Assembly: GCA_026545225.1 (NCBI GenBank)
Contig: CM048848.1
Coordinates: 47,028,306 to 47,092,305 of the forward strand
Source: Cornus controversa
Lineage: Eukaryota; Streptophyta; Magnoliopsida; Cornales; Cornaceae
Direction of reading: 5' to 3'
DNA: 64,000 nt
The notes beneath the pieces were generated by a model. That model searched no databases, had not been told where the DNA came from, and saw nothing but the letters and a program-made list of their open reading frames with translations. This document shows, piece by piece, positions 35,804 through 47,806 of this stretch. How positions within the stretch are numbered: the stretch's first letter is position 1; each line of letters opens with the position of its first letter. The position numbers were made by a program, and so were the translations under genes.

Positions 35804-36496
35804 CTAAGAATCATGGACACGGACACGGAACACGGGTACGACACGACACGGACACGGCGACACGACAAATTTCAAAAAAATAGGACACGACACGGCGGGG
35901 ATACGGCTATGAAATAATATATTAATATATATTCAACAAGTTAACCAATATCCACAATACCATAAATTTAACAATAAAAAAATAATAAATCACACAAATA
36001 CTTCAATTTATTATCAAGTAATTAATGTATTTTCAAAAAGAATGTTCATTATATTGGCTTTTTTATTTTTTTTGTTTCTAAATTTATTATTTAGGAATTT
36101 TATCTAACTATTTTTTATTTTTAAAATTTTTTATTTTAGAAAATACTATATTTATATAGAAAAGGGCATAATAGTCATATTAAATGATATATGTCATTAT
36201 AGTTATTTCAAGGGGTCAAAATGTCAATTTTTAGAAGATGAGGGGCTGAAATGCTAAAAAAAATAGTTCAAAGGGGTCTTTTTGTAACTTTGCAAAAGTT
36301 CAGGGGTTTTTTTGCACTTTTAAAAATTACAAAATGTACCCCGCCGTGTCCCCCGCGTGTCCTTGCCGTGTCCCCCGCGTGTCCTTGCCGAGTCCTAAAA
36401 AAAAAAATTCCAGGACACTTCTACGGAGTGTCCGACACGTGTCCGAGTGTCCGACACGGACACGGCACCCCTATACGAAGTGTCCGTGCTTTCTAG
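35804..36496. mobile_element. Non-autonomous hAT-type element, copy 1
   Basis: A 693-bp element has TIRs CTAAGAATCATGGACAC and (inverted) CTAGAAAGCACGGACAC and subterminal repeats of ACACGGACACGG and GTGTCCGACACG on both sides. A perfect 8-bp TSD, AATATAAC, flanks it (35796-35803 and 36497-36504). The TSD length points to the hAT superfamily. The centre is AT-rich and has no transposase. A shorter relative is at 61705-62214. Confidence 0.85.
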
Positions 36497-36504
36497 AATA
36501 TAAC

Positions 36505-37755
36505 ATTAAAGTATTTTCAATTCATGTCATTCCAAGTCCTTATTTTACTTGCACTTTAATTCCGCACTTCAATTCTGCATATCAATTCCTTAGTTACAAT
36601 AGTTCTCAATGGTCACCATTATACTTTCTTTGTTTTATTACATTAAAAGTATCAATCCCACTATCAATTCCAAGTTTCAATCTTAAAATTTATCGTTTAC
36701 AAGGAATTTGAACCCAAGAAAGGTGTAATCCCTTGCATTTGACAATATCTTGATCTTTTAAGCCAATTAGTCCAAACTTAGGGATACAGTGTTTGGCGTC
36801 CCATTCTTTATCTAGCACGCCCACATTCTTACATATCGAGTGATATAGCCAAACAAATTCTAACACATTTATAAACTGGTGGTTCAACAAGAACACAAGT
36901 ATCATTCATATTATACTGGTATATTTGGTTTTGTTTAGGGTAAATTATACATACTTTCCACTAGTTAGAGTTTATTACACAATTTATTTTTTATTTTGAC
37001 ATATTATAGTTACTTTTTAGTTTGCACGGTTATAACAAACATAGGATCGGGAGTAAAGTTAAAGGTCAGAGATGGTCAGCGGAGATTTAACGAAATTTTG
37101 AGTTTCATATGACAAATATGCCCTTCAAATAGATATGAAGACAATAATAAATTATGACTCAATCTAAAATCTTTAACTCACATGTAATTTGTCACAATAT
37201 ATATAATATATACATGCCGTAGAGGCATATTAAATGACATTGAAAACGAGATACAACATTTTCGAAAGGTAAAAATTAATTCAATACAAATATAAAATGG
37301 AAATATTATCAATCAAACATTTATATATCTGTATTTATATAAAAAAAATTTAATCTAATTATTATTCAATGTCGCCGCCACTGCGTCACTGTATACATAC
37401 ATGTATTGCAGGATATATACAGCTTTTCAACTCAACCATATCCCAATCTGGTCTCCTCCACCACCAAGTCTCAGTACGATCCAGATTTCCACGGAAAGAA
37501 AAATCTTTGCTTGCTAGAGAATTTGTAATCTTGCTTACTTGGGGATACTTCACTGTTCATCACTACTGTTCATCTCCTTTAAATACCAATTCACATACTC
37601 ATTGTAAAATATAACGGATATAATCTTTGATATAGTTTTGTCATTTTTAATTTGGCCTTTGTACATTACTGAGGTAATTGATGGAACCCAGAGAACTTTC
37701 ATAGAATGGGGTGACCTGCTAATTGTTATTGCTCCTCGCAGAGACAGGAAAATCT

Positions 37756-37795
<40 letters not shown>

Positions 37796-38819
37796 ATATA
37801 TTAGCGTATTGCTCATACCTAGGCCACTATAAAAAAATTCTCCTTATCCAAAAAAAAAGTTTTGAAAAATTTCTTATTTATAGTATCAACCAAACAATTG
37901 AATAATCAAATTCAGCAAAGGACTCAAGAATTTTTATAAGGGGGCAACCTTTAATACACAAAAAAAAAATTCAAACTTTCGTAATAATTTTAATGAGTAA
38001 ATTTATCATTATTCATTGATAACATTTACTTTTATGTATTAAGAATTTTTAATATTTACTTTAATAAAAATATTTACTTTATTTACTAAATAGCATGATC
38101 CTTAAAAAAATAATAATCTGTCAAGTTTTAGTTTTCTCTTTCCATTTCTATTTTTTTTCCTTCACATTTTAACAGCCTTCTCTTCTTTCTATTTTTTTTA
38201 CACAATCAAAAAATTGTAGTGCTCTTTAATTTAAATAATAGTAACCTGCCAAGTTTTAGTTCTCTTTCCATTTCTACTTTTTTTTTTTTTTTCATTTTTT
38301 AACAACTATTTTAATTTTCTCTCTCCACTCTTCTTTCAAAAACCACTTATGCCTCTTCGTCTCTCTCTTTTTTTACACAATCGAAAAATTCCACCTCTTA
38401 TTACGAACAACCTGAAAATAAGTTGATCCTTAATTTTTCTCAAATATTTCATTTCCATTTTATACATTGTAAATTCAACAACCTGTTTTGGCCAATCACT
38501 AACAACAAAAGAAAATTTGAGTAAATTAATAATGCAAAAAATATCAGCACCAAGTCATTCGCACAAGTCCCAAATGGGAGGTCACGTAGGTTTCGATCCC
38601 CATCTCTATAGTGGGCATACATATATATATACACACAAAAAGCATGGGGTACTACGACCATTTTGAATGTGTGAAGAGAGTAGAGAGGAAAGGTGAAGGA
38701 CTGTAAGGTGGAGGTGCGAGAAACTGGTTTCAGTATGAACCTGGTTATTGATTTTTTTGAGCATGAATTACCAAATAGGAAGAAGACACACGAGCATAGA
38801 AAAGTCAACATGGTACGCA
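36505..38819. other. Intergenic DNA, one repeat shared with 46135-46315
   Basis: No gene is supported. A long (TA)n tract is at about 37759-37793. 37800-37985 (GCGTATTG, ACTATAAAAAAA, GTATCAACCAAACAATTGAA, GGGGCAACCTTTAATAC) is a direct copy of 46135-46315. 38110-38400 holds two similar T-rich segments (GTCAAGTTTTAGTTTTCTCT and GCCAAGTTTTAGTTCTCTTT). Confidence 0.5.
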
Positions 38820-39370
38820 TGTCGTGATTTAGGTCATTATTGAGAAATGAGAATTATATGTGCCAAATAATTTCGTCAACATTAATATTATATGTGGCAA
38901 CTACAATCAACCAGTCAGAGTGAGATATCGTCAAATTAAAAAATATTAGATTCTTTCCTTAAGAGAAATGATTAGTACAATTTTGCTTCAAATCAAGGGA
39001 GAATCACTGAATATTCGATATCAAATCAACACTAGAATGATAGCACTACTCGTATAAATATGTATCAAAAATTTCATGAAAAGGACACGGGGAAGAGGGG
39101 AAAGAAATATTATTTCTTGTATTCAGCCATGACTAGGCTAGAAAGAAAAAGAGATATACTGAGTTTTTGTAATATCTCAAAAAATATATACGAAAGTCTC
39201 CTCTCATCCATAGACATAGGCTGAATTGTGCCAAATCATGTAAATCTTCTGTGTCAACCTCAATATCAACTATTTTTGAGTGTTTATTGCTTCTATCTAC
39301 TTCTGATAGTTAGTGAGTAAATTGTTTTGATCTACACTTTGGCGCCGCTTGTGGGAAACAAGTATGAATT
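38820..39370 (+). mobile_element. Gypsy-type LTR end with primer-binding site
   Basis: TTTGGCGCCGCTTGTGGG at 39338-39355 is the primer-site region typical of plant Athila/Tat-type Gypsy elements and follows a CTACA that would end the 5' LTR. A TATA-like CGTATAAATATG at 39051-39062 fits an LTR promoter. The LTR start is not certain. No gag or pol follows; the next recognisable unit is a host pseudogene. Confidence 0.55.
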
Positions 39371-39811
39371 CAGTCGTTTCTAACTCATCGTGAGTCTCTC
39401 GCTCTTTTCGTAATTTTTATGTTGGCACTTTCTCCATCGAGAAGAACGTGGTCATTCCTCCGAATTTACATTCAAAGGCTAGTCATTAGAGTGTTGTCGT
39501 TTTAGTAGGGAATACACAGAAGCGTTGTTAGAGTCTGATGTGATCCGAGTAAGGCTTCTCGAGATTTCTCTAAACCGATTGGCACAAAATCCAATCCGTT
39601 CGATCAAATCCTTCATTAGTGAATCTTTATAAGAAAGATACGTTTCCTTTTCTATTCAAAGCTAATCGATGATCATCTTTCCGTTTATATATGTGCATAT
39701 ATGCAATTGTGTATGTATGTACCGAAGCATGTATCTCTATTTGCATTGTATATATATAAAATCATATATACTTGCAGCTATGAGCTACCCAACAAACAAA
39801 GCCGTTCAAGC

Positions 39812-40215
39812 ATGAAATTCTTCAATGAAGCCAAAGTTGTTCTGCTTCGAAACCATCTTCACAAATGCCTAGTCACTGACGATGAACAAATCATTAGGCA
39901 AAGCTTTGTTAACTTTTCGCAGAAAGCTAGATAAACAGTGAAAATCGAGTAAGAGAAGATAAAATCATAAGCTTCAAGAGCTGCCCGGGTCGGTACCTCA
40001 CCGCCTCTGATGATCCACTCCTTGTTGGCATGACCCATGTGGCTCCATTGCTGCTTAATGGTCAGGCCCATGCTCTGATCCGTCAACGCCGACTGTCTAG
40101 TGTGAAATGGTGGTACAAATTTGGATGTCGTTCGATTGGGTGCCTGAATCCATGCTCTAAATTAGAAACTCCATCACAAATTAAAACATTTCATCATCGA
40201 TTACAATATCTGTAA
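39812..40215 (+). pseudogene. DUF569 family pseudogene fragment
   Basis: ATG at 39812 opens MKFFNEAKVVLLRNHLHK and continues to QKAR, ending in a TAA at 39932 where the family has its W-T-V-E block (TVKIE follows the stop). After a frameshift near 39945-39965 comes SCPGRYLTASDDPLLVGMT, a close match to the DUF569 core (family form SCYGRYLTASDEPFLLGMT), then a region that fades. DUF569 proteins have a fascin-like beta-trefoil fold and unknown function. The stop, the frameshift and missing C-terminal repeats make this a pseudogene. Confidence 0.75.
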
Positions 40216-41659
40216 GTAGATTGGTTGAATTAGTCTTCATCACCAACGATCGAGATAATACCAACAAATTGAATTATCAATATTGATCATAGATGCCTCT
40301 GATTGGTACCTTCATTGCCATCGATCGGTCAGCAAGAACAACAACGCAACGAGCAAAGGATCGTTAATCTTCAAATGTAATTGGTGTGCGAGAATCAATA
40401 GTCAAACAAGCTCTATTTATCTTCATCACTGATCGAAAAAACATCAACTAATGATCAACCAGACATCAATAATACTAGTGTGAATACGCTTCTTTGACTT
40501 CTAAATCTGCCATGAATAACGGCAAAGTCGATTAGAGGTCCGATTCATACCAACAATCCACCATGATCCCATCGCTGAACCATTGACTATCTTTACCGCC
40601 AATCGATATATTCATCTGATCGTCATCATCAAACCAACAACATTGTTGAACCACCGAACATGGAATCCCCAAACGGATTCAACTCGTACCACGTGACTCA
40701 CGACAAAAACCTATGTATGTGTGTATATATGTCACCATGATCCAAATATATGTCACCATTGTAAGGGGAGGTCATTTTATTTTACCTTATTTAAAAGATA
40801 TTGTAATATAATAATGTAAGGACAAAATTATCTTTTCACACTTAAAATTTATTCCTGTTACCGAAAAAATTGATTTAGGAGAGGTGAAAGAAATAAAAGT
40901 CAAATGGTCTCTTTAAGTGTAATTTAACCTAAACTCAAATGAGGTCAGTAAATTTAATCCTAGTTACTAATGTGTGACATGTCACCTAATTTTCTTTCCT
41001 TTGTACTTTATTTTCTTTAACCTCAATTTTCTTAAATTGAATTCACTTAAATCACAATACTAAAATTTGTGATGCATAGAAATGACATTAACAAATTTTT
41101 TTTAATTAAATAAGTTAATTAAATATTTTTTATACCACTCAACTAAATATGCTAATAAACTCATACTAGCAAATAAAGAATTTAAATAAAATTCAGGATC
41201 TTACATATTCATTAATTTTTTTTTTCTAAAATTGACTAATTGAATTAAATGTTTCTTTATTTTGATTGAAATAAAATTTTGAAAAGTTATTGTTCATTTA
41301 GTTCACAATTCACCATATTTCATTTTTTTCTCAACGTATTTAATTTATTTAAGTTTTCAAATTAAAATTAAAGTCATTTTTATTTAAAATCAGCACATTT
41401 GCTTCATAAACAAACAACATATTTTGCCATCTTAACTACTTCCAATTCTATTTTCAACAAAGTTAATTTATCTTTTCAAAACTCAATTTAAAATTTTAAA
41501 TATATTTTTAGAAATAATATATGTATATATACAGATTTAAAGAGATAAAGAAAGTTTAAATAAATATTTATAAATTATATAGATTCAACACAATTAAAAT
41601 TAGAGTGAGAATTTATAAAAGTGAAAATATAAAAAGTTAGTATTTAATAATTTCCAATA
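40216..41659. other. Unassigned non-coding stretch
   Basis: 40216-40730 has higher GC and several GATCG-type phrases but no coherent frame. 40730-41659 is AT-rich with no gene or paired repeat ends seen. Confidence 0.5.
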
Positions 41660-43033
41660 ATCAGTGGGTTTTCCCTCCCTTGAACCCTGTTTTCAGCACC
41701 CCATCTATTTTGGCTCAATTAACTGCCCTTCAACCTCCATCCTATGAGAGGGACACTGTTATTTGGACCCCTTCCCCTTCTTCTTCTTATTCTTTTTCTC
41801 ATACACTTAGCTTCTTCTCTCCGCCTTCCCCTTGTGTTAATTGGGCAAACCTGATCTGGTTTAAACATCACATTCCAAAGATGAGCTTTATTACTTGGCT
41901 TGCTCTTAAAGGCAGACTAAGCACACTTGACTCTCATGCAAATGCATTCTTGCACTTTCCTAATGCTTGTTATCTGTGTTTGTCTGAGGGAGAGTCCATC
42001 AACCACCTTTTCTTCCAATGTCCTTTCTCAGTTGCAATTTGGAACCACTTTCAGAATGTTGCTGGATTTCACATTCAACCTGACTGCTGGGATAGCCTCA
42101 TTAGTTGGTGCTCTGATTCTTGGATTAGCTCATGTAATTCTGATAAATTTTTTGTTCACAAGCTGATTTTTACTTGCTCAATTTATTTTATTTGGCTTGA
42201 AAGGAATGCAAGAGCTCGCAATGACAAAACTTCCCCTCCTAGAATCATAATAGGATTTATCAAAAGCACTATCAAGAACAGACTTGCCTCTACTAAGCTC
42301 TTGAATGGTGCTTTGATCAGAAACATTGAATCATTTTGGGATATTCAGAATTTGTTATGGCTGGGTTCGAGGAACGTTGCTGATCAGAGATGGCTGCTAT
42401 CCTAATGGCACTCCTCTCCTCCTCTTCTACTGATGTTCTGCTGATGTTCTGTTGCTTTAAGGTTGAATCTGAATTAGTGGGTTGGTTCTCTCCTTTGTCT
42501 TAATCTTCATCAAGAAATGGAGGGGTTTTGATTTTTGCTGCTGTGGTCGAATGCTCATTCTTCTTGGCTTGCTGATGTTCTCTGGCTTGGTGGTTGAAGT
42601 TTTAATCTTCATCAAGCAATGGATGGGTTTTGATCTCTGCTGCTGTAGTTCAAGATGGCGGGTGCTTTGCTTTTTGGAATGGATCAGTATACTGCTTCCT
42701 TCTTCAGTAGGTGTTGGTGCATTGCTTTTTGTTTTCTTTTTTCTTATATAGCAAAGCAAGCTTGTTATTGCTTCTCTAGTATTTTGGTGCCTGTAAGGGA
42801 CCTTGTTTGGCTTTATGTTTTGCCATTGTTCTGTTTTGGGTTGCCTTATTGGCTTGTTTGTCTCTTAATTGAGACCTTGCCATTGTTTTGTTTTGGGTTG
42901 CCTTCTCGGCTTGTTTGTCTCCAAATTGAGACCTCACTGTAAATTCTTCTCTTGTTTGTCTCCAAATTGAGACCTCACTGTAAATTCTTCTCTCTTCTAT
43001 TCTACTTAACCAGTTAACCTAAAAAAAAAAAAG
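41660..43033 (+). mobile_element. 5'-truncated L1-type LINE with zf-RVT and poly(A)
   Basis: A 241-residue open frame at 41680-42405 (open upstream as well, QWVFPPL) carries the zf-RVT domain found at the end of plant LINE ORF2: the conserved KMSFITWLALKGRL, then C97-x2-C100, H109 and C114 in YLCLSEGESINHLFFQC, followed by IWN. A 600-bp 3' UTR has internal direct repeats (TTTGGGTTGCCTT(A/C)TTGGC-type copies at 42835 and 42890, and a 46-bp doublet at 42930-43000), then a poly(A) run at 43021-43032. The frame is intact, so the insertion is recent, but endonuclease and RT are missing. No clear TSD. Confidence 0.82.
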
Positions 43034-43605
43034 AGTTGTAATATTATTTTATTAAGTTTCTTTTTCTTTCTTTAGGAAATCCATTTTGTAATATCACAAG
43101 ATTGTTTTAACCGTTACTGGTGCTATTATCGGTTGACTTACAACGGATGATTCAAGCTCCACTCACCCAAGGCAAACACCTAATTTCATTTGACAAAATC
43201 ATCATGATGTAATATTTTATACACGTATTTGATAAGTGTCATTACTTTTTGACCATAAAAACTTTAGCTCTTCGCAAATGACTAAAATCTTTTAGATATT
43301 TACTTGAATCATCACAATTTGGAGGGCTTTCTCACTCAATAGCCAATACTTGCATAGAATTTTTCCAAGAAATCACCCAATATTCCAAATTCTTGAGTAA
43401 TTAAAGATGACATGAAACATAGATAAATTGTTCATTTTAAATAAAATATTTATAACACTCATATTAATGACCCATACCCGTTGGATGTTGAGGAGGGTCA
43501 CCACATATTCAGTATGACTGAATAGTTAGCCTCCAATTATTGTTCATAAATAAGTCATACATTTATGATTATGGAACATATGATTGAAACCAACTTGTTA
43601 AATGC
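43034..43605. other. 3' flank of the BAHD gene
   Basis: No gene seen. It includes the 3' untranslated side of the minus-strand acyltransferase; no strong poly(A) signal stands out. Confidence 0.4.
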
Positions 43606-45051
43606 TTACAGAAGCTCAAGGCCATGGACGAAGATTGAAGCAAAAGCATCCATTGTGATCTTTGGTAAGGACACACCAATCTCCACATCTCCTTGAGAAT
43701 CCCTGCACTCACTGATGGAAAAGGCCCCCGTAAAATCTATTGAAACAATTTCGCTCTTTCGTGGCCTTCCCCACCCAAAATCCGGTTCGTAGAGGCCGAT
43801 TTTGGGTGATCCTGCCACCGACATCAATCGGTCATATTTCACAGTTTTAAAATCGGACCGCCAATTTTCCGAACCTTTCAACACTCCCTCTGGCTCGCCA
43901 TTGTGAAGCCTTCTGTCAATAGCCTCTCCAAACGAATCCACTGCTACAAAAAAGCCTTCTTTTTCATCCATTAGTTTGCTATGTCTTACCGTTACCAAAC
44001 AAGGTGCTAAGCAATTACCAAAGTAAGTTGCAGGTATGGGTGGATCCAAACGTTCTCGACAATCTGCTGAGAAAATAAAGTGATCCAATTCATCATCGTC
44101 GTTGTCGTCATCCTCGTCCACCCTAGTGCTTGCGCGTGATTTTAAAATGCAAATCCACATGTAGGCACATGTTACCATGAATGTCGATACATGTAATGGC
44201 AGTGTCGAATTCTGTCTCTGACGATGGGCGATAACCGATTCCTTGAGTCGTTGAACATCAATTCGGGCTAGGACAAATGTGGCTCGGACTTTATTGCCCA
44301 TCAGAAGCCGGGGCGGAGCTTGGCAGAGCTCTTCTTTTTTACTCTCTTCACAAATTTGGCTCCAAAAAATTATATCCAGCCCAGTTGGGTCTTTTATGAT
44401 AGTCCTGTCACAAAATGGGAGGTGCCCACCAGCTAACAATTGGGCATCACTGCCAAATTTAGCAATGGAAGCCCATGACTTCAAGAAACCGTGGAAGGCC
44501 TTACCGTCGGCCAGAACATGGTGGTAGGCAAAGCCAAAACAAATCCCAGTGTCCGGAAAAAGTGTGACCTGAAGTGCTGCAAGTGGGACTACTATTAGTG
44601 TCCCCGAATTGGTCACATTGGTATATCTCTCTGGCAACTGAGGGATGAGGTGATAAAATTGATCAGCATTTCGTGCTTGATTTGATGCAAGGTAATTAAA
44701 ATCGTTACTAGACTCAGCAAAGGTTAGTGGAACTGAGTCACCCTCGGCGTAACGAATTTTGGGCTTGCTAGAATTGGACGAGTGAATTATCAAGTTACCA
44801 GCCAGAGGGAAAGTGTGTTTGAGAGTGAGAGACAGTGTGTGTTTGAGATGAGGAATGAGGGTGTCTGTGAAATGGGTCTTAGAGTGATGGAACTCATAGA
44901 AGAGAAGCTTTTGGACTGGAGATAGCCGTAGCCAAGGAAAGTCGAAAAAAGTGAGGGGGAGAAACTGATCGGCCACCGCACCTGGTGGCGGCGAAACTCG
45001 ACAGTTTTCCATCACTTTCACCGAATTGGCTGCCGGAGCAATGTGTTGCAT
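43606..45051 (-). CDS. BAHD acyltransferase (anthocyanin/phenolic glucoside acyltransferase clade)
   Basis: The intronless 481-residue frame has all hallmarks of the BAHD family: H178-VLA-D182 (catalytic HXXXD, in YHHVLADGKAF) and DFGWG at 424-428 near the C-terminus. YFGNC at 343-347 marks the clade that acylates sugars of anthocyanins and other phenolic glycosides, often with malonyl- or hydroxycinnamoyl-CoA. The enzyme moves an acyl group from acyl-CoA to a hydroxyl, in the cytosol. Length is slightly over the usual 440-465 because of an acidic loop (DEDDDNDDDELD, about 312-323) and an insertion near 232-248. The start fits the family (NCRVSPPPG and LPLTFFDFPWL follow). Donor and acceptor cannot be told from sequence. 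A broken relative lies at 63136-64000 in opposite orientation. Confidence 0.93.
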   Translation of the reverse strand: MQHIAPAANSVKVMENCRVSPPPGAVADQFLPLTFFDFPWLRLSPVQKLLFYEFHHSKTHFTDTLIPHLKHTLSLTLKHTFPLAGNLIIHSSNSSKPKIRYAEGDSVPLTFAESSNDFNYLASNQARNADQFYHLIPQLPERYTNVTNSGTLIVVPLAALQVTLFPDTGICFGFAYHHVLADGKAFHGFLKSWASIAKFGSDAQLLAGGHLPFCDRTIIKDPTGLDIIFWSQICEESKKEELCQAPPRLLMGNKVRATFVLARIDVQRLKESVIAHRQRQNSTLPLHVSTFMVTCAYMWICILKSRASTRVDEDDDNDDDELDHFIFSADCRERLDPPIPATYFGNCLAPCLVTVRHSKLMDEKEGFFVAVDSFGEAIDRRLHNGEPEGVLKGSENWRSDFKTVKYDRLMSVAGSPKIGLYEPDFGWGRPRKSEIVSIDFTGAFSISECRDSQGDVEIGVSLPKITMDAFASIFVHGLELL

Positions 45052-45095
45052 ATTGCTATATTCTCGTATCTAGAAAGAGTAGTGCTATCGGGTAT

Positions 45096-45105
45096 GTTAT
45101 ATATC
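45096..45105 (-). promoter_or_regulatory. Probable TATA box of the BAHD gene
   Basis: Minus-strand GATATATAAC ends about 45 bp before the ATG. The same ten bases lie about 41 bp before the ATG of the second copy, and CTCTTTCTAGATA is shared between them, so the core promoter was duplicated with the gene. Confidence 0.6.
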
Positions 45106-45422
45106 TGATGTTTCATATTATATAACAAATTTATATTACATTTTGAGTTTTGTATTTGAATTTTTTTCAAAAGAAAATTCAATTTGACGGTCAAAAATAT
45201 TTAAAATTTCAATCTTACGATTTAAAATATTTATGTTTATCTACAATTTAAAATTACTCTTTTATCTACAATCTAATGATCAATTGAATTTAAATTAAAC
45301 GTTCACATACTCACTCCTACCTAAATTTAAACTTTTACTATTCTCACATCTAAAATAATAATATATATATTAAAGTCAATTTTCATCCTCTCTTATTCAG
45401 CGAACACCACTTCCTCACCGTC

Positions 45423-45690
45423 AGCATCTACCAAATAAATGCATATGTGAAGATTTTTTTGTATTAAATTTTCTGGTGGGTGTACAACTCTGGCAGGCGT
45501 TTACTTGGCTTTGCTCAGCATCTTGCAAATAAATGCATATGTGAAGATTTTCTTGTATTAAATTTTCTGGTGGGTGTACAACTCTGGCAGGCGTTTACTT
45601 GGCTTTGTTCAGCATCTGGCAAATAAATGCATATGTTAAATTTTCTGGTGGGTGTACAACTCTGCTGGCGGTTACTTGGCTTTGTTGGCA
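45423..45690 (+). repeat. Minisatellite, about 94-bp unit, three copies
   Basis: Units start at about 45423, 45518 and 45611 (AGCATCT...CAAATAAATGCATATG, TTTTCTGGTGGGTGTACAAC, CAGGCGTTTACTTGGCTTTG). The third lacks a 17-bp piece. No coding frame is maintained. Confidence 0.85.
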
Positions 45691-45744
45691 TATTCAAATC
45701 ATGAGAAGATGATTTCATTAAATGTAGTAGCCGATGTATATTGA

Positions 45745-46130
45745 TATATATAAATATAAATGTAATATATGGGTTGGTGTGGCTGATAAGCATGTGTGAG
45801 AAAAGAGAAGAAAAAAGAATATGTAGGCTCTCCAGTATAAGATCTGGGAAGATGAATTGGTTGTGTATATTATTTATGGATGTGTATATTATTTATATTT
45901 ATACATATAATATATGGGTTAGTTTGGGCTGGCAAGCATATTTATATATATAATACATGGGTTAGTGTGGCTGACAAGCATGAGTGAGAAAAAAAAAAAA
46001 AAAAAAGAATATGTATAATATATGGGTTAGTGTGGCCGACAAGCATGAGTGAGAAAAAAGAGGAAAAAAGAATATGTATGATATATGGGTTAGTGTGAGC
46101 TCAAAAGCATATTTATATATATAAATATAA
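45745..46130 (+). repeat. Minisatellite, about 65-bp unit, around five copies
   Basis: Imperfect units on ATATATGGGTTAGTGTGGC, then GACAAGCATGAGTGAGAAAA and AAGAATATGTAT, partly alternating with a shorter version ending in AAGCATATTTATATATA. Confidence 0.75.
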
Positions 46131-46134
46131 TATA

Positions 46135-46315
46135 CTAGCGTATTGTTCGGGGCACTATAAAAAAAAAAAAATTTTGAAAAAAATTTTATTTATAGGATCA
46201 ACCAAACAATTAAATAATCAAATTTAGCGACCGACCCAAGAATTTTTATAACGGGGCAACCTTTAATACAAAAAAAAAAATTTCAAGCCATCGTAGGCAC
46301 AAATTTTTAAAAAAA
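46135..46315 (+). repeat. Direct copy of 37800-37985
   Basis: Shared blocks: AGCGTATTG, CACTATAAAAAAA, ATCAACCAAACAATT(A/G)AATAATC, AAGAATTTTTATAA and GGGGCAACCTTTAATAC. Probably pieces of one transposon family about 8 kb apart. Its ends were not defined. Confidence 0.6.
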
Positions 46316-46719
46316 AATTAGTAACTATGTATAATATTTGAAATATAATATATGTATAGCACTAATAGCCCCCCAACCCAGTTCTCCCGATACTAATATA
46401 ATAAAAGTATATTGTATATGTCAATTTTAAAATAATATCAATGATTATAATATATATTGTATATACATATATATACACAATACACTGATACACATTGAAG
46501 GCCTAATACAGTAATACTAATATATTAATAGTATATATGTCAATTTTTTGTTTCAATCACCGATTCAACTTAGACAACAACAAAAAAAAGAACAAAAAAA
46601 AAAAGAAGAAAGAGAGAGGAAAACTTTACTTTTTACCTTTCCAAAGAGCACGCAACAACGGCAGCACAAAACTCCTCTGCCTTAGTGTCCCTGCTCCGTC
46701 GCTTTCAATCTCTTTTGTG
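46316..46719. other. Unassigned AT-rich stretch
   Basis: No gene. A-rich and GA-rich runs at 46575-46625, then a short GC-richer part (46640-46719) directly beside the palindrome. Confidence 0.45.
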
Positions 46720-47762
46720 TTCTCATGAAGGTGGAACTTGGAAGATAGATCTTAATTCTTATGCAAGTCTTAAACTCTTTATTTCTCTCTCTCTCACTTT
46801 CTTAATTAAAAAAAGGGTAAAATACACTGACCTCCCATGAGCTTTGACCTAATTACATCTGACATCAAACTAATGGATCTTGTTACAATGACCTTCCCTA
46901 AGATTTGCTCCGTTAGACAAAGACTCCGCTCCGTCTAAAATTCTGTTAGTTTTATCAAAAAATTTAGGGTAAATTATATTGACCTCACCTGAGGTTTGTG
47001 GTAAATTACACTGACCTCCTTTGAGGTTTTGCTTAATTACACCTGACATCAAACTAATTGATTTTGTTACAATGACTTCCCCTATAACAGAAATGAACTA
47101 ATTGACTTTAATTTTTGGGTGAAATGTCTATTATACCCTTAATATTATATTGATATACAAATTAAAATATTTAGGGTAAAATACACTGTTCTTCCCTAAG
47201 ATTTGGCCTAATTATACCCGGCATTAAATTAATGAATTTTGTTACAATGACATCACCTAAGGTTTGCTCCGTTAGATAAAGACTCCCCTCCGTCCAAAAT
47301 TCTGTTAGTTTTGTCAAAAAAATTATGGTAAATTATACTGACCTCCCCTGAGGTTTGGGATAAATTACACTAACCTCCCCTAAGGTTTGGCCTAATTACA
47401 CCCGGCATCAAACTAATTGATTTTGCTACAATGACCTCCACTGTAATATAAATGAACTAATCAACGTTAATTTTTGGGTGAAATGTCTATTCTACCTTTA
47501 ATATTATATCGATATAAAAATTAAAATATTTATATATATAAAATGACACTTTTGCCCATCTAATATAGTAATATTTACATGGTTGGAGCATGGTGGTGGC
47601 CATGGTAGCTGGGTTGTGCACGATGGTTGTGGTGGCTCATGGTGACTCGGCTAGTGGTGGTTCACAACATGGCATTCGTGAGTGGTGGGTCTGATATGTG
47701 GAATGGCAGTGATCTTGATGTGGTGTCGATGGAGGTGATGATAACAGTTAGGGTTGTGCGCG

Positions 47763-47806
<44 letters not shown>

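Noticed and set aside
37369-37832. Pair of short frames beside a (TA)n tract
   Set aside because: Low-complexity IYIYIY tail and no family features; nothing supports a gene.
38540-38640. tRNA-related SINE suggested by GGTTTCGATCCCC
   Set aside because: No box A at the right distance, no A-tail and no TSD.
42482-42942. Frames in the LINE 3' region
   Set aside because: They lie in the repeated 3' UTR after the zf-RVT frame and are not part of LINE ORF2.
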